From contig BLJB01000036.1 in the NCBI GenBank assembly GCA_013423325.1, forward strand, positions 186,001-250,000: a DNA stretch of 64,000 bases, written 5' to 3'. Source of the DNA: Usnea hakonensis. Lineage: Eukaryota > Ascomycota > Lecanoromycetes > Lecanorales > Parmeliaceae. Both the position numbers and the translations under genes were made by a program. The notes beneath the pieces were generated by a model. That model was not told the DNA's origin, searched no databases, and saw only the letters and a list, made by a program, of their open reading frames with translations. Below, one piece after another: positions 22,442-34,391 of this stretch. Positions within the stretch are counted from its first letter, which is position 1, and each line of letters begins with the position of its first letter.

Positions 22442-23406
22442 CTACTGATGGTTCTCAGAACGCTCCTGGAGCCATGTCCTAGCGGAACGTGCACCTTCAG
22501 TAATGTCCCATACCTGCTTCCCAAATTCCCGCTTAGTCTTGGCTGAGTCCCTCATGTAGCCAAAGGAATGATCTTCCATGGTCGTACGACTCAAAGCCTC
22601 GTCGTAATGTTGCCTCAATATCTTGTTGTCCCAACGATCCCGTCGTTCAACCACCACTGGGTTGTAACTCTCACTGTCCTCCTCACATTCCGCCGGCGTG
22701 GGCATTCTGGGCTCTTGATCTTCTACTTCTTCGAACTCGACTTGATCTTTGAGAAATTTCGGGAATCTGGAAGCTTTCCATTCCGGTACCACTTGTATCT
22801 TCTCCCAGTCTATGATGCCTGTGATTTCGAAGGTATCAGGATTGACTAATACGCTGGCGAGGCTCAGATCGTGATGATAGAGGATGTATGGATAAATTTC
22901 TTCCGAGTCTGGGAAGACTTCAGGTAGCACATCTTGGAAGTCAAGGATCAGCTTTTCCAGCTCTGGGGCTTCTTCTTCGCAGTCACTGCTCCAGTCATTC
23001 ACATCAAATTCTTCGCGAACGGGCGAACTTTTGATCGTATGAGCACTACTGATCCAGCGTCTCTGGAAATCTAGCTCCGCATCCATCCAAACACGCGAAC
23101 TTCTGAATGGTCCTCTATCTCCAGGCAGGTACAAGCGGCGATAGAGATAGAAAAGCGGGTCATGCAGCAGGCCAATAGTATAGCTATGTCGGCCCGAAGC
23201 GTCTGTTGGGAGATCTTGACTTCTTTCTATTAAACCTTCTGGTCGCGAGTCATACCCACACGTTCTTGTTGTAATGGACTCGACCACGTCGGGCGGGACT
23301 GCAACTATAAGCTCGCTATTTTGTTGTCTATGATGACCGCTGTCCTCGTCGTGATTGCTTCCGTGAGCATATCGTGCGCTATCGACCAAAATCTCATGGG
23401 ATGGCA

Positions 23407-23414
23407 AATTATTC
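23407..23414. repeat. Target site duplication, left copy (AATTATTC)
   Basis: Identical to 24213-24220 on the other side of the element. An unmutated duplication suggests a recent insertion. Confidence 0.85.
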
Positions 23415-24212
23415 CAAGGCTCCCGACGGTCCAACTATTAGTCTAGGAGACCTGGACTGGTCCAAATCGGGCTATATAAACGGTCCATAGTCCGTCCAAA
23501 TGGTAAACCGTCTAATTCATTTGGACCAGTCCAATGGACTGGTCCAGTATAATTTAGGCCAAAAAATCCAGCGCATTCGCACCTCCCTCCCCTATGGTAC
23601 CGACGATAGCATATAGATCTTCCTCCGTAAATATGCCCAGCCGAAACCATAATTTCAAGCACTCTAGTAGCTCAGGGATACTAACAGGTATATTAGCAAG
23701 CTGGGAATAATCGTCTAAAGCTCGTAGGACCGGTAGTTAGGAGGTACGCTTTTTCTAGGATTTTTTTGGTAGGAGTGGCCCTCTTCGAGTTGCGACGTTT
23801 CGAGTATACTTGGCTACCCGGGAGGAGACTGTGGACCTTGTAGACCCTGCAGCTATACTAAATAGAGTTATAATAGCAGTAGAGACGTCTAGTAGCTCGG
23901 AATCGCAATCGCTTATAGCCATAATAGAATGGTTGTGGCCAATAGTATAAGTAGTGAGTATTGAAAAATGGAGAACACTTTTTTTTCGCGTTAATACTAG
24001 ATATACGCCTTCCATTCTGATAAATACACGCAAATAATCGCCTACCAAATACCACCAAATATATAGTGGACTAATAGTCCAGACTAATAGTCCATTTATA
24101 TGGACCAGTCCATGGACCGTTTACCAAATATTCAGACGGTCTACTGGACCGGTCCATTGGACTGGTCCGGACTAATAGTCCATGGTTCATGGTCCAACCG
24201 TCGGGAGCCTTG
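23415..24212. mobile_element. Non-autonomous hAT-type element (798 bp) inside the APH gene
   Basis: The ends are 16-bp perfect inverted repeats CAAGGCTCCCGACGGT, whose first bases fit the hAT terminal pattern (C/T-A-A/G-N-G). It is flanked by the perfect 8-bp duplication AATTATTC at 23407-23414 and 24213-24220, the hAT-typical length. Both subterminal regions are packed with GGTCCA/TGGACC and GGACTATTAGTCC motifs, likely transposase-binding repeats. Inside, on the minus strand, is a short ORF (23922-23755, starting MAISDCDSELLD) that may be the start of a lost transposase gene. A related copy exists near 53.3 kb. Confidence 0.85.
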
Positions 24213-24220
24213 AATTATTC
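24213..24220. repeat. Target site duplication, right copy (AATTATTC)
   Basis: Pairs with 23407-23414. Confidence 0.85.
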
Positions 24221-24798
24221 TCAGACCAGTACTGTGGATCAAATGGCTCTTCCCGACCATTAAAATAGAGGCTACCGATCTCGTCAAATTTGTGATCGCA
24301 TAATTGCCCCAAGAGAGGTGCGAGTGCTGCAACAAGCCTAACTTTTGAGTCCCAAGGCATTCCTCGCCACAATTCGTCGAGTGCAACGCCTTCTATCTTT
24401 TCCAAAAGTATCCACTCGAAACCTAAGTCCGTCGCCACTGACGACTTCTGAGCAATGACACGGGGCACGGGAATACTGGTATTTTCCTTGAGATAGGATA
24501 GCATCGCTACTTCACTTTCGATCCTGTAGTATGGCACCAGCGGTAGAGCGACGCGGAACAAGTAGCTTTTACTGCGTCCAGGGAACGATATGGAATACAA
24601 TTTGTTGAGACTACCCTGGGCGAAGAATTGAACATCAATCTTATCGAGGTCCTTGATATTTGGAAGCTCGGAAGCGAGATGTTTCATGGCGAGCGACCTA
24701 ATGATAATAATATCCGGTTTCACTGGCCAAATGGCCTTCCGATTGTAGTAGCTCCCATTCCATTTCAAGGGATTCGGTAGCAAAGATAAAGCCGGCAT

Positions 24799-26416
24799 AT
24801 CCAATGATACCAATGGTACCGGTACCAGTGTAAGTATAGGGACTACGTGCGGTAAATGAAAGCGCCGTAACGAAGACCTCGGGCCTTTAGATATAATCTT
24901 CGAAGACTTCCCTCAGATTTTATACAGGCACTGTATGAAGCGTGTGTGTCGAAAAAAGTCCGCGAAGTGATGAAGATGTACGCTTCCTTCCTGTGTTAAA
25001 CATTTTCGCCATTAGTGTTTGTCAAATGTGTTGCCAACGAAAGTGTCAAATTGCAAAGTGGCTTGGCAGTTGTTTTTGCATAGCTAGGGGTATGCTTATG
25101 GTGCTATCACAATTTTTGGTGCTGTGCTAAGTGTTGGCGTGAATGAGGGGATCTGATTCCAAGGGCTGCTTTTTTCGGCTCTGGGAGGCAGATAGAATCT
25201 GCGGTGACAGGTTCTGGGAATACTCACCTGCACTGATGGAGATCATTATCCATAACACCTTCTACTAGACTCCCATTCAGCCTTCTCTAACCGAAATGGA
25301 ACCAGGAACTACCGTGAACTCAAATTTACAGCATCTTACTAGTTGTCACCAACATGGCTTTAAAGCTCGAATGATTGTTGACCATATTAGAACAATAGAA
25401 TCACTCTAATGGAATTGGATTTGATGTCATAAGACTCCAGACTGCCGAAGTTGTTGTATGAATACGCACAAGCAAAACGCATGACACGCGCAACAGAGAA
25501 ACTTAAATCTGATATACAGATCTGCGAGTGTACGCAATTTCGAGCTGGATGCCTGTTATGAAGAGACATAACAGCGCCTTTGGAATTCAAAGCAGGCCAA
25601 TCCAATATTTCTTTCGTTCCACTTCTTTAGGTTCGCACAGCTACGTCAATTCCCAGATGCTGGCTCTCTGCGGGGATAGCCATCGTCTGTTTTCCCCGGC
25701 TGCGGTATATGGAGCAGAGAGTCCAATGCGTCATGTAGTAAACCAAGTAGTACGCTTACTTCGGACACATTTGCTGGAGATACGGCCGCTTTGAGTGACG
25801 AAGCGGTCAGATGAAGCATCGTCGGGTTGATTGGAGCGCTGGACTTGGAAGATTCGATGTGACCTTTGAATGCAAGCTAGATGATGATTAGATGTCACAC
25901 AGCGGTAACGACAGTCCTTTCCAAGAGACACGACCAAGACACCCAACGAATGGAGCTACCTTCGATCTGGCGGCAGATGGATCGAATTCATGGACGAGAT
26001 TCTTCATGGTAATTCGTCTCCTCCAATGGCGCCTTGACCGCTTGCCGAATTTGTGTGTGTGATATCATCTAGGCAGCCTTCTCCCAGGACGTAGACGGAT
26101 TCATCCGAATTACTCTCCACGGCAATCTCATTGAAGACGTCAATTGTTCTCTTTCCTGGAGGAAAAGTTGCGAACAATACCCCTGGTGCAGCCTGACTGA
26201 TGGCTAAAACCCCGATAATACGTCAATCGTCCCGTGTTAGAACCCCAGTGTTAGGGCCCTTGTGTGTTACAGAAATGTCTCTATGACACTTTACCTTCAC
26301 CTGCTATAAGGATCCCTCATTTCTCCCCAGTGCACACACTCTCATAGGTATCTGAAAGCCCAAATACTCCATCAAACATTTTACGGCTTCCACAGCCGCA
26401 GTTCCACTTCACAGCC
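24799..26416. other. Intergenic region, no gene seen
   Basis: Only short open frames. GTGTTA-type words recur around 26235-26275 (the TTAACAC complement theme), upstream of the small gene at 26417. Confidence 0.4.
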
Positions 26417-26797
26417 ATGAATTTATTCAAGACCAGGAACGACAAAGCCACCTCGTCATGGTCGCCGATTAATCCAAAGGTTACCTCCAGATTTGAAGCT
26501 CCCGCGCCGGAGTCTAGTCGTCCCAGAGCTCCACAGAGCCACGTGCCGCAACCACATGTGTCTTTCAACCTCGGCGCGCTTGTCATGTTCGAGGAATCAT
26601 TCAACTTCAGAGAGAGCATTAGTAATCCACAGGGCACCCCTGTGTACCGTATCACCCATATTTCGGGAGATACCTACAAGCTTCGGCAGACGGGAGCGGA
26701 AGTAGACCTAGAGGGGTGGTATGTAGGGCAGGAGCTAAGATTGGCGGCGGGACAGAACAAGAGGCGGTGGATGCGGAAGCTGAACCGTCGTCATTAG
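26417..26797 (+). CDS. Small hypothetical protein
   Basis: Encodes 126 residues. The first 50 are low-complexity and Pro/Ser-rich. From about residue 50 the pattern FNLGALVMFEESF, then GTPVYRITHISGDTYKLRQTGAEVDLEGWYVGQELRLA reads like a small beta-barrel (SH3-, KOW- or Tudor-like) with alternating strands, ending in a basic tail (KRRWMRKLNRRH). This is a fold impression only. The ATG context (ACAGCCATGA) is acceptable and a TATA-like TATAAG lies about 110 bases upstream. Confidence 0.45.
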   Translation: MNLFKTRNDKATSSWSPINPKVTSRFEAPAPESSRPRAPQSHVPQPHVSFNLGALVMFEESFNFRESISNPQGTPVYRITHISGDTYKLRQTGAEVDLEGWYVGQELRLAAGQNKRRWMRKLNRRH

Positions 26798-27510
26798 GGA
26801 CAAATGAGTGGGATGCAAAGACACTGCTTATTGATTATGAGCGCGGGTCTAGGGACGATGAAACCTTGTGTGGGGTTGATGATGGAAGAAAATAGATAGA
26901 GGCTGGTGAGAGTCTGCTCTGTGGAGCTTAGGAACACGGCTCTGTCTTGGACGGTCTCTTCGCATGTGAGGGGAGCTAATAGATGAATCAGGCTCAAAGC
27001 GATCTATTGCATGCCGTGCAGCTTCATTCTTTCCCACCAGTCTGTTGCATTTCCGGTGTGAGAGAGCAGACCAGATCACGTGATTTTCCCACCACATTAG
27101 GAATCTTGGCACTTCGGAGGCTGAAAGCGATTCGAGGTCACAAGTCACAACAGGTTTCGTTTTGTTTTTCAATGCCTTCAATTGGTACGCTTTGCGTGGA
27201 ACCAACAGCTTCAGCTCCAAAGCATATCTCATTGGCCAGTACGGCGGCGACTAGATGCTCCTTGGCGCACCGAAGGATTTTGGTGCATCTCAAAGTAAAG
27301 TCCTGAAGCTAATGTATAGATAGTACAGCCTGCTGTGCCTCACTGCATGCTCAGCTCTTGTACTACCTCGAATAAAAGTCGCGATGTTTCAATTTTTGCA
27401 ATTTCGGGTCCTTCCTTGGTTCGACATGCAAGACACTCAGCTGTCGCTTGCTCGTCATTTCTCTTCTTTTCATGTCTTGTCCTCAGTCTGTCATTGCTTG
27501 ATTTGGTGAA
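26798..27510. other. Intergenic region, no gene seen
   Basis: Mostly leader sequence for the GPI-protein gene on the right. No recognisable motif. Confidence 0.45.
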
Positions 27511-30099
27511 ATGAGTCTTCTTTGGAGTCTGCATTTGGTGCTTTTCCCGGTCATAATTGCCCTTGTGGGCTCTACGTTAGGTTCGTTGCCCATTTTGATG
27601 TACTGTCTTTGTGCGAGATGCGCCGCGATTTCAAAGATTGAATCGCGCTCGAAATATTTGGACCCTCCTAAGAGCGAGGTCTATAGGCATGGCGGCCCTG
27701 TCGAAGCCGAAAGATTCAGATGCTAACCGTTTCCATGCGTTTTAGCAACGACAAGTCCTTCTCCAACAGCTGCGCCTTTATACACCAACTCAACCCATAC
27801 ATCGTATCAACAAACGATAAACCCGTGGGCTTCAGGCCCTTGTTACGTGTCGGGGACCGAAGCCTCGACATTTTGCTCATGCTCAAAGCTATATGATGCT
27901 CTTGCAGAGCTGCGGACGATCACAACGACCGGGACTGCCCCCGATGGAGGTTCGACTTGGACGGATACAATAACAATGTCTACCATCACAGAGAAGGCAT
28001 ACGAACCTCCAAAGGCATGCTGCTCGAAGACTTGCGAAATATATGCGTCTAGCGTTCAAATTATATACTGGCATGTGGATCTTAACACTATAAACGCATC
28101 TATTACAGCTGCTCCAGCATCGACTCCTTACAGCACTGTTGCAGGCGACTACACCTTGCAAGTTCCACCCTAATGATCTTGTGGCGTCTTCTAATGACTT
28201 TTCAGCATCTCTCCCTCGGTCTATGTGGCTTATCAAGGCCTGAATGCTCATTACGACTGCGGTTACTTTTCAAGCTTTACGATAGGTGCTGTTTACGACA
28301 CTACAATCGCCTATGCTTCAGATGCCCTATCCACGTATGTCGGCCCTTTATGGATGGCAGCTCAGACCGGCCCAGAACCAGCGTCATATTTTCAGCCCTT
28401 GAATTACACGGAGTTTGAAGAGTACACAGCGGACCCCGCACACAATGGTTATTCGAAAAATCTCAAAATCCCGAGTGACCTGACAGCGGTTGATCCAGCA
28501 TGGAGCACTTGCACTCCCGGAATGTACGGTTCCTGGGATCCCCCTCGAGCTCTGACTGCGGCGCGGAATATGGTCGCTCCAACGCCAGCCCAGCTGATCA
28601 ACGACCCTTCATCAACCGCGGCTCCAGCAGCTGGAATAGACCCAACACATATTCCAGCTACTTCCACATCACCTCCTCAGGACCCTACTAGTGCACCTTC
28701 ACAAGCGGATCCACCCACCTCATCGGTAGATCCTGGCTCTGAATCAAAAGCTGCGCAATCGGCCGAAAATAATGATCCAGCTTGGTCCGCTGGTCAGACA
28801 GACAACGCTTCAGCGGGTGGCAATTCCGGAGATAAACTAGCACCAGTCTCAACAGGAGGTCAAGATCCCGATCCGGCAACAAAGCAATATACGAGTCCCC
28901 AAGACACTCCTCCAAGTCAGAGCTCTCCTGAAGCTTCCTACGATCCTCCGGCAGGAGGCGATAGCAGCGGTAGTAGTACCATTGAAGTTGAGGCTTCAAA
29001 ATTGAATGTCAATCCACAAGACTCGCAGACAACTCTCGGGACTTCTTGGGAAGCCACCAAGTCGAATTTAGCTGTTAACTCGGTGGTACTTGCCCCGCCA
29101 ACCCCGTTGACTGTCGGTGGAAGTACGATCGAAAAGGGTCCGAATGGCGGGGCCGTCAGCATCGTGATAGGAGGCACTACCACGCATGAACTTCCAACGT
29201 CAACGCCTGTCCTTGTTGGCGGACAGTCAATGGTCAAGGCCGCAAATGGAGGTGTGGTTATCGGAACCTCAACGTACCCGCCGAGCCAAGCGCAAATTTC
29301 TGACACGGTTCTTTCCGTGGGGGTCGAAAATGTCGTGGTGGGGAGTACCACGTATGCAATGCCAACCCCTGTTGCCGCTGATACAGCCTTTATCGACAGT
29401 CAATCTATCAGCAGAGCGCCAAATGGCGGTGCGATATTCCAAGGCGGTAGTACCATCGGCCTTGGAGTTCAAAGCAGTATTAACGGCCACGCCATTTCAG
29501 TTGGAGCTTCCACCGTAGTCGTTGACGGCGTGTCCTACGCTCTTTCAAGCAGTGTCGGAGCAGTCCTGCAAGTCCCGCCTGCACAAGTCGACGAGCCGGT
29601 CACCCTTGCCAACGGTGCCGTCTTAACCCCAGGCGGTAGCGCGTCAACAATATCCGGAACTACATACGCAATTCCTTCCGGCAACAGTGTACTTGTCGTC
29701 GACGGTCAGACTATTGCGCTCCCTACACGAACCGCACTGCAATCGGTTTTTACAGTAGCAGGCCAGATCTTCACCGCGGCACCGACTGGGTTCGCCGTTG
29801 GTAGTCAGAGCGTTACGCTCGATGGAACAGCAGTGACTATTGACGGGACCGAAGTCTCGCTGGGATCTTCTGGTGTACAGGTGGGGTCGAAGACAATGCC
29901 ATTGACAAGCGCGCAGACAACCGAGGGTGGCTTGGGCGGATTGATCATGAGTGGTTTCGGGAGCGGCGGAGAGGCTGGAGTGACAGCTGGAAGTGGCAAT
30001 GGATTGGCATTCACAGGGGATGGCAGAAGAGTGGAACGAGAATTGGTCGTTTTTTTTTGGGGAATTGTGATGATGATTCTTGGGATCGTTGTGCTCTAG
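27511..30099 (+). CDS. GPI-anchored, Ser/Thr-rich cell-wall protein with glycine-rich repeats
   Basis: Exons are 27511-27580, 27746-28157 and 28206-30099, giving 791 residues. The signal peptide is MSLLWSLHLVLFPVIIALVG. A Cys-containing N-terminal region (to about residue 240) has pairs such as CSCSKL and ACCSKTC. A Pro/Ser/Thr stalk follows, then a region of repeats of about 60-70 residues built on PNGGA / GGSTI / VVVG(S/G)TTYA blocks. The C-terminus is a short basic patch followed by LVVFFWGIVMMILGIVVL, a typical GPI-attachment tail. Intron 1 has a textbook TGCTAAC branch site. Intron 2 (28158-28205) seems to use GCAAGT; it is the only donor in the right phase and gives GDYTFISPSVYVAY across the junction. 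A wall adhesin or structural role is inferred from architecture. Confidence 0.75.
28158..28205 (+). other. Probable 48-nt GC-AG intron in the GPI-protein gene
   Basis: Donor TT|GCAAGT, branch-like CTAATGAC and acceptor TTTCAG. The exon frame otherwise hits a TAA at 28171-28173, and the nearby GT donor at 28162 gives the wrong phase. Confidence 0.6.
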
Positions 30100-30472
30100 T
30101 GTAGGGGAGCAGCGGTACGAGAGGTATATATTATTGCCCATACATGTATATAAAACAGTGATGAATACCCAAAGCAAGGAGCAAATGATTGGTCGAAGCG
30201 GGCCGTTTCTGCCTGAGCTAGGTAAAGAGAGATCTTCCGGTCCCGAACCGGTTCATTACCTAAAGTAAGCTACCCTAGTCGAGCTTCGCCACATTCAGGC
30301 ATCAGAAGACTGAGGAGACGGAGTCGCGCAATGCCCACAGCACTTCCAATGACGTGCGAGGCGTGCGCGGTTTTCATCTGGGTAGCACCAGGCTGACTCT
30401 CGAAACAATTGCTTCAGAAGTCTAGGATGATTTACCTCGAGCTAATGCCCGCGCCAGCCAGTCTTGTGTATC

Positions 30473-32903
30473 ATGACGGAGCCAATCCGAGCCAGTGACG
30501 TTCTCCACGATATCCTAAATGTCTTACAGCGCATTGAATTGAAGCTTCAAGGGCATGAAGACCGATTCAAGAGCTTGGAAGACCACAGAATCAGCAATGG
30601 AGAGGGAAAAACTGATGGAGTCCGTAGCAATGGCGATACCTCGAGCGAGACTATTACCACCGCGGAGACTCTCCTTGCCTCTGCTGAGACTATGCGACCT
30701 TCGAGGAAAGGGACACCTACAAGCCATGACTCGTCAGGAGAGACTAGCGCTGCACTCAAAATCCCCTATAGCCAATGGAGCATTAACCAGCTGGACCGCT
30801 TTTTCAACCTCTCTCTTTCGAAGCTACTCGAATCCCGTCTCGGAGACTGCTGGAACATGCCGGACGATAGTCGGCTACCCCTGAAGTTCTTCAAATCAAA
30901 TAGTCTTCAGAGTAATAGCTTTCTCGGAGTCCCCGTGGACAGCTCCCCTACAACCAGACAACCATTCCAGCGAGACCTCGAGTCTCTTTGTCAATTCGAC
31001 AAGGACTTGAGAGCCCATCCGGGCAACGACTTCATGGTTGTTGACTTCGACGCGGTGGACAACAGCAGACTCTACAGGCTGGGCGAAGAAGCTTTTGGTC
31101 CAGAGCTACAAGTTGAAGCCCAAGGCTCAAAGAGCGCGCCTTGGTCGAGACTGATGTAAGTCGCCAGCACCTCAATCTTGACTCTTTTGCTTACCTGACT
31201 AGCTTATACCAAGGGGCTACTACCGGCGAAAGTATCCAAGCGAACAAAAAGAGGGGCCCTCGCCAGCCTATACCATACTTCATGAGCACAGACAGAATCC
31301 TGGGATTGTGGGACCACCTAGACTACCATATACAGGCTAAGCGGAGGGGCATCACAACAAATCCCTATGCAAGCGCTTGGAATGGGTTTCACACCAACTT
31401 CTACGAGATACGCGAAGTCACAGAATGGCATATTAAGGAGTTTTGGAAGCATGGTCCTTTATACGGACATCCTCTCGGCTGGCACTTCCGCAAATGCGCG
31501 TATACGGTGAGCTGACGCTCATACATATCAACTTTGACTGGAGTACTGAAGACTTTGACCAGATATACTCGCCTGTTTCTGCGGACAAAATGCAGAAGCC
31601 CGAACACGCCGTTCAAAATTCGAATCGGTATTGGACCCTGCTTGTTCTTGCTCCAGATCACTTCTTCAACGACAAGAATACCTCATTCCCTATGGGCCCT
31701 TCTTCGCCAGGTAGAGCTCAGGCCTTGGGCTACTCATTGGGTCGGCTCACCCACCCTGGCGCAGAGTTGAACCTGATCGGCCAAGGCTTAGAGAGAATAA
31801 CCGATCGTTGGGCGGAGTTCTTATCCTACTTCGACTACATACTCGACGGAGGCGACTCTTTGATGAAGCCAGCGGAGCATGACAATCTGTTATTCGATGA
31901 TGGTGCATTCTCGAGATCAAGGCGCTACTTCTGGGCCATCGACTGCTTGTCCGAGTTCGAGATCAGTATCACAGATAACATTACCCAATGGGAACTATAT
32001 AAGGCAGCTCGACTCTACTTAACGAAGGAACTGCCTGAGCATGACCAGCGTCAATTGGCTTTTGCGGAAAGGCAGTACCGAGTCTTGCAGAACCAGCGGG
32101 AATCTTTTAGGCAAAAGCTTGCTACTACGAAAGCATTGAGGGACGCTGTATGTAGCCTTGGCTCCATGAACAGGGCTGAAGCTGACAAGAGTAGCTTTTC
32201 AACGCTAGCGCTGTCATTGAAAGCAGGGCGTCTACTAGATTAGGTGAAAACGTCAAGCTGCTTACCTTCGTCAGCATCTTTTTCCTTCCGCTTGCATTCA
32301 CCACCGTAAGTCTGCTCTATCTAATTCAGCCCTACGTCTATCGAATACAAGGCTATGGCCCACGAAGTACACATTTCAGGTGTGCTAAAGATGCACAAGA
32401 GTGACGGTTCATTGACAATTCTTTAGTCTCTTTGGAGTGTCAACGACCAATTCTCCATGACCGCACTTATATACGTAGTGATAATCGTTGCCTTGGTGAC
32501 CTACTTCATCATGTTCAATATCAACAGCTTAGCTCAAGGCTTTGGCAGGGTATACGACAACAAGAAGAAGCATATCGTGAGGGCCATGAAAAATGACCAC
32601 ACTGAAGCTTGGAAGCAGCGGGGTCAAAGGTTTGAGGTCTTCCGTCCGAAGCATGAGAACCCTGAGCCATCTGAATGGTACATTCCCGGCTACGCCCTGC
32701 TTCACCCCTTAGTTGCACTGGGTTTGGGCCGCAGCGCAGCACTATCTGATAGGCGTACGGCAAGTCAAATCGAACAACTGTCTGGACCGTCACCGGGTGG
32801 TCTTGCAAGGTTCTTTCGAAAACGGCAACGCGGGATCAAGGAGGAAGAGCAGGTGGAGCTGAATGATCAGCCTTGGGTCATCGGCCACAGCGCGAAAGGA
32901 TAA
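30473..32903 (+). CDS. CorA-like Mg2+ transporter-domain protein
   Basis: Exons are 30473-31155, 31203-31506, 31563-32147, 32195-32305 and 32427-32903, giving 719 residues with consistent phases. Introns of 47, 56, 47 and 121 nt carry GTAAGT/GTGAGC/GTATGT donors. The N-terminus is a coiled coil (LNVLQRIELKLQGHEDRFKSLE). A long cytosolic domain follows. The CorA signature is at the end: LFNASAVIESRASTRLGENVKLLTFVSIFFLPLAFTTSLWSVND, then a second membrane helix (ALIYVVIIVALVTYFIMF). The GMN loop of true CorA channels is replaced by WSVN, as in many fungal members, so ion transport is uncertain. The C-terminal 120 residues are cytosolic and charged. The third exon start is the least certain. Confidence 0.75.
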
Positions 32904-33604
32904 GCACTTCCGGAGAGCGTCAGCCTTCACCACGTTTCTCAAACTGCGTTTTTTTTTAGAAAGAGCACTCCTTGTGTGCTGCTAGCTGAACACCGATGAA
33001 GCCTATCGCTGAGAGCCACGTTGCTGGAAGTTCCGAGGCCCTCCAGAACTCAAAGCTGGATGCATGATAGCTCGACCGCAGTGGGCTCGGTAATAGAGTA
33101 CAAGCCATGAGTGAGAGTGAAACTAGCGCATAAGTGACGAGAATTTCGCTGCACCTTTTGCGCACTGGTACGTGGGGGCTGCAGAGAGTAAGCCATTAAA
33201 GCCTGCTATGAGCATTTCAACGAGGCTTTTGTCCGCCTATCTCTGATTAGTCTCTCACGATAACACGATTTTCAGGCTTCCAGATTGTGGATTTCTGATT
33301 TCTGATTTGGCCGTGTTCCGAATTGTGGGGGTCTGGGAAGGTGGCGCAGCAAGGTCCACCCACAACTTCGCGAAAACACCTACAAAAAGCCTTGCTGCGG
33401 ATGCTAGCACCCTCTCTCCGTGCTTGCTGGCTTGAGAATTTCCATGAGTTGGTTGTTATACATTGGGATGTCCATGTGCTCCCGTAAGATGTCTACAATC
33501 TCTATCACTTGCCCATTCTTTCACTTGATCTCCGACGACTCGTTGCCAGTGTTTCCAGTGACAGCTTTGGCCTTTCGCCATCAAGACACTTTGATTTCTC
33601 GACG
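32904..33604. other. Intergenic region, no supported gene
   Basis: It has an imperfect tandem GATTTCTGATTTCTGATTT near 33290. A short hydrophobic minus-strand frame (32956-33165) lacks support. Confidence 0.45.
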
Positions 33605-33934
33605 ATGACCTCCCCAACCTCAAATCCCACCTACCCTAGCCCCGCACACATTACAGCAAGCAAACCGCCTGGCTACACTGAAGCGCCTTTACTGGAGGCA
33701 CAACCATCTGATGCCGACGCTCGTTTACCAGCCTACTCGCCACCCAAGCCAATTGCACCATGGTCTGGACAGCCCAGATACCTCGTCCTCTCCCTCGGGC
33801 GTAGTACGCGACGAGCTCGTTTCAGCGAGCGAAAAAACAGAACGCTAGCATGCTTTATGTTGATGGCCTGTCTGCTCATTGCTATATTCATCGTGGTGGT
33901 AGTCATTGAGATCGTTGGTCATCTAGATCAGTGA
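33605..33934 (+). CDS. Small tail-anchored protein with PPxY/LPxY motifs
   Basis: Encodes 109 residues from ATG 33605 (MTSPTSNPTYP); the longer open frame upstream uses no better start. The N-terminal cytosolic part is Pro-rich and has PPGY and LPAY, motifs bound by WW domains such as those of Rsp5-type ubiquitin ligases. A basic patch (RSTRRARFSERKNR) precedes a single strong helix (CFMLMACLLIAIFIVVVVIEIV) five residues from the C-terminus, giving a tail-anchored topology. It faces a second PPxY/tail-anchored gene at 34392-35045. No family recognised. Confidence 0.6.
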   Translation: MTSPTSNPTYPSPAHITASKPPGYTEAPLLEAQPSDADARLPAYSPPKPIAPWSGQPRYLVLSLGRSTRRARFSERKNRTLACFMLMACLLIAIFIVVVVIEIVGHLDQ

Positions 33935-34391
33935 GAAAATCGAGACATCATTCGAACTCCACAACAGGACAGACCAACCACCCGCTAGATCAGAAAACTC
34001 GATCTCATGAAGTCAAATTCTGCTCATGATGCCTCCTTTCTTCGACAACTGCTAGCGACATTGACCTCAAAGCTTTTCATTGTCGCCATCCTGGATTGAA
34101 ACACCCTGTGCTCTCTACCATCTACAGTCGACTGCGAACCGTTGACTTGGGAGTTGACTTGTTGCTGGAACCGGGTTTCCACGGCTATCGGGATCGTGGC
34201 AGTTCTTCTTCATACATTAATAAATTGGATTCCTTACGGCTCGAGAAACACACAGTTATATACATCTACATTTCGCCTCCTTGGCAATAAAAACCTTCAC
34301 GCCATTTACACCGCGCTATGGACTCCATATTTATCAACAGAATAGACAATAATTACATCGAAAATGGAAATAGAATACATTCCCCTCCCCA
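33935..34391. other. Convergent intergenic region
   Basis: No gene seen. It holds the 3' ends of the two tail-anchored protein genes. Confidence 0.5.

Larger units (their letters stand above)
22442..24798 (-). pseudogene. APH-family (aminoglycoside phosphotransferase fold) gene split by a transposable element
   Basis: The 5' part is 24798-24213 and the 3' part 23406-22442. The two ORFs lie in different frames, but removing the 798-bp insert plus one copy of the 8-bp target duplication gives a single frame of 516 codons. The family is the fungal APH/choline-kinase-like group, nucleotide-binding proteins of mostly unknown substrate. The N-lobe shows QFFAQGSLNKLYSI (glycine-rich loop) and LFRVALP. 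The hinge region is EWILLEKIEG. The C-lobe has the Brenner-type HHDLSLASVLVNP and the metal-binding GIIDWE. In the former, the Asn normally expected after HDLS is replaced (ASVLV), so activity is doubtful even without the insert. As it stands the gene cannot make the full protein unless the element is removed. Confidence 0.8.
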
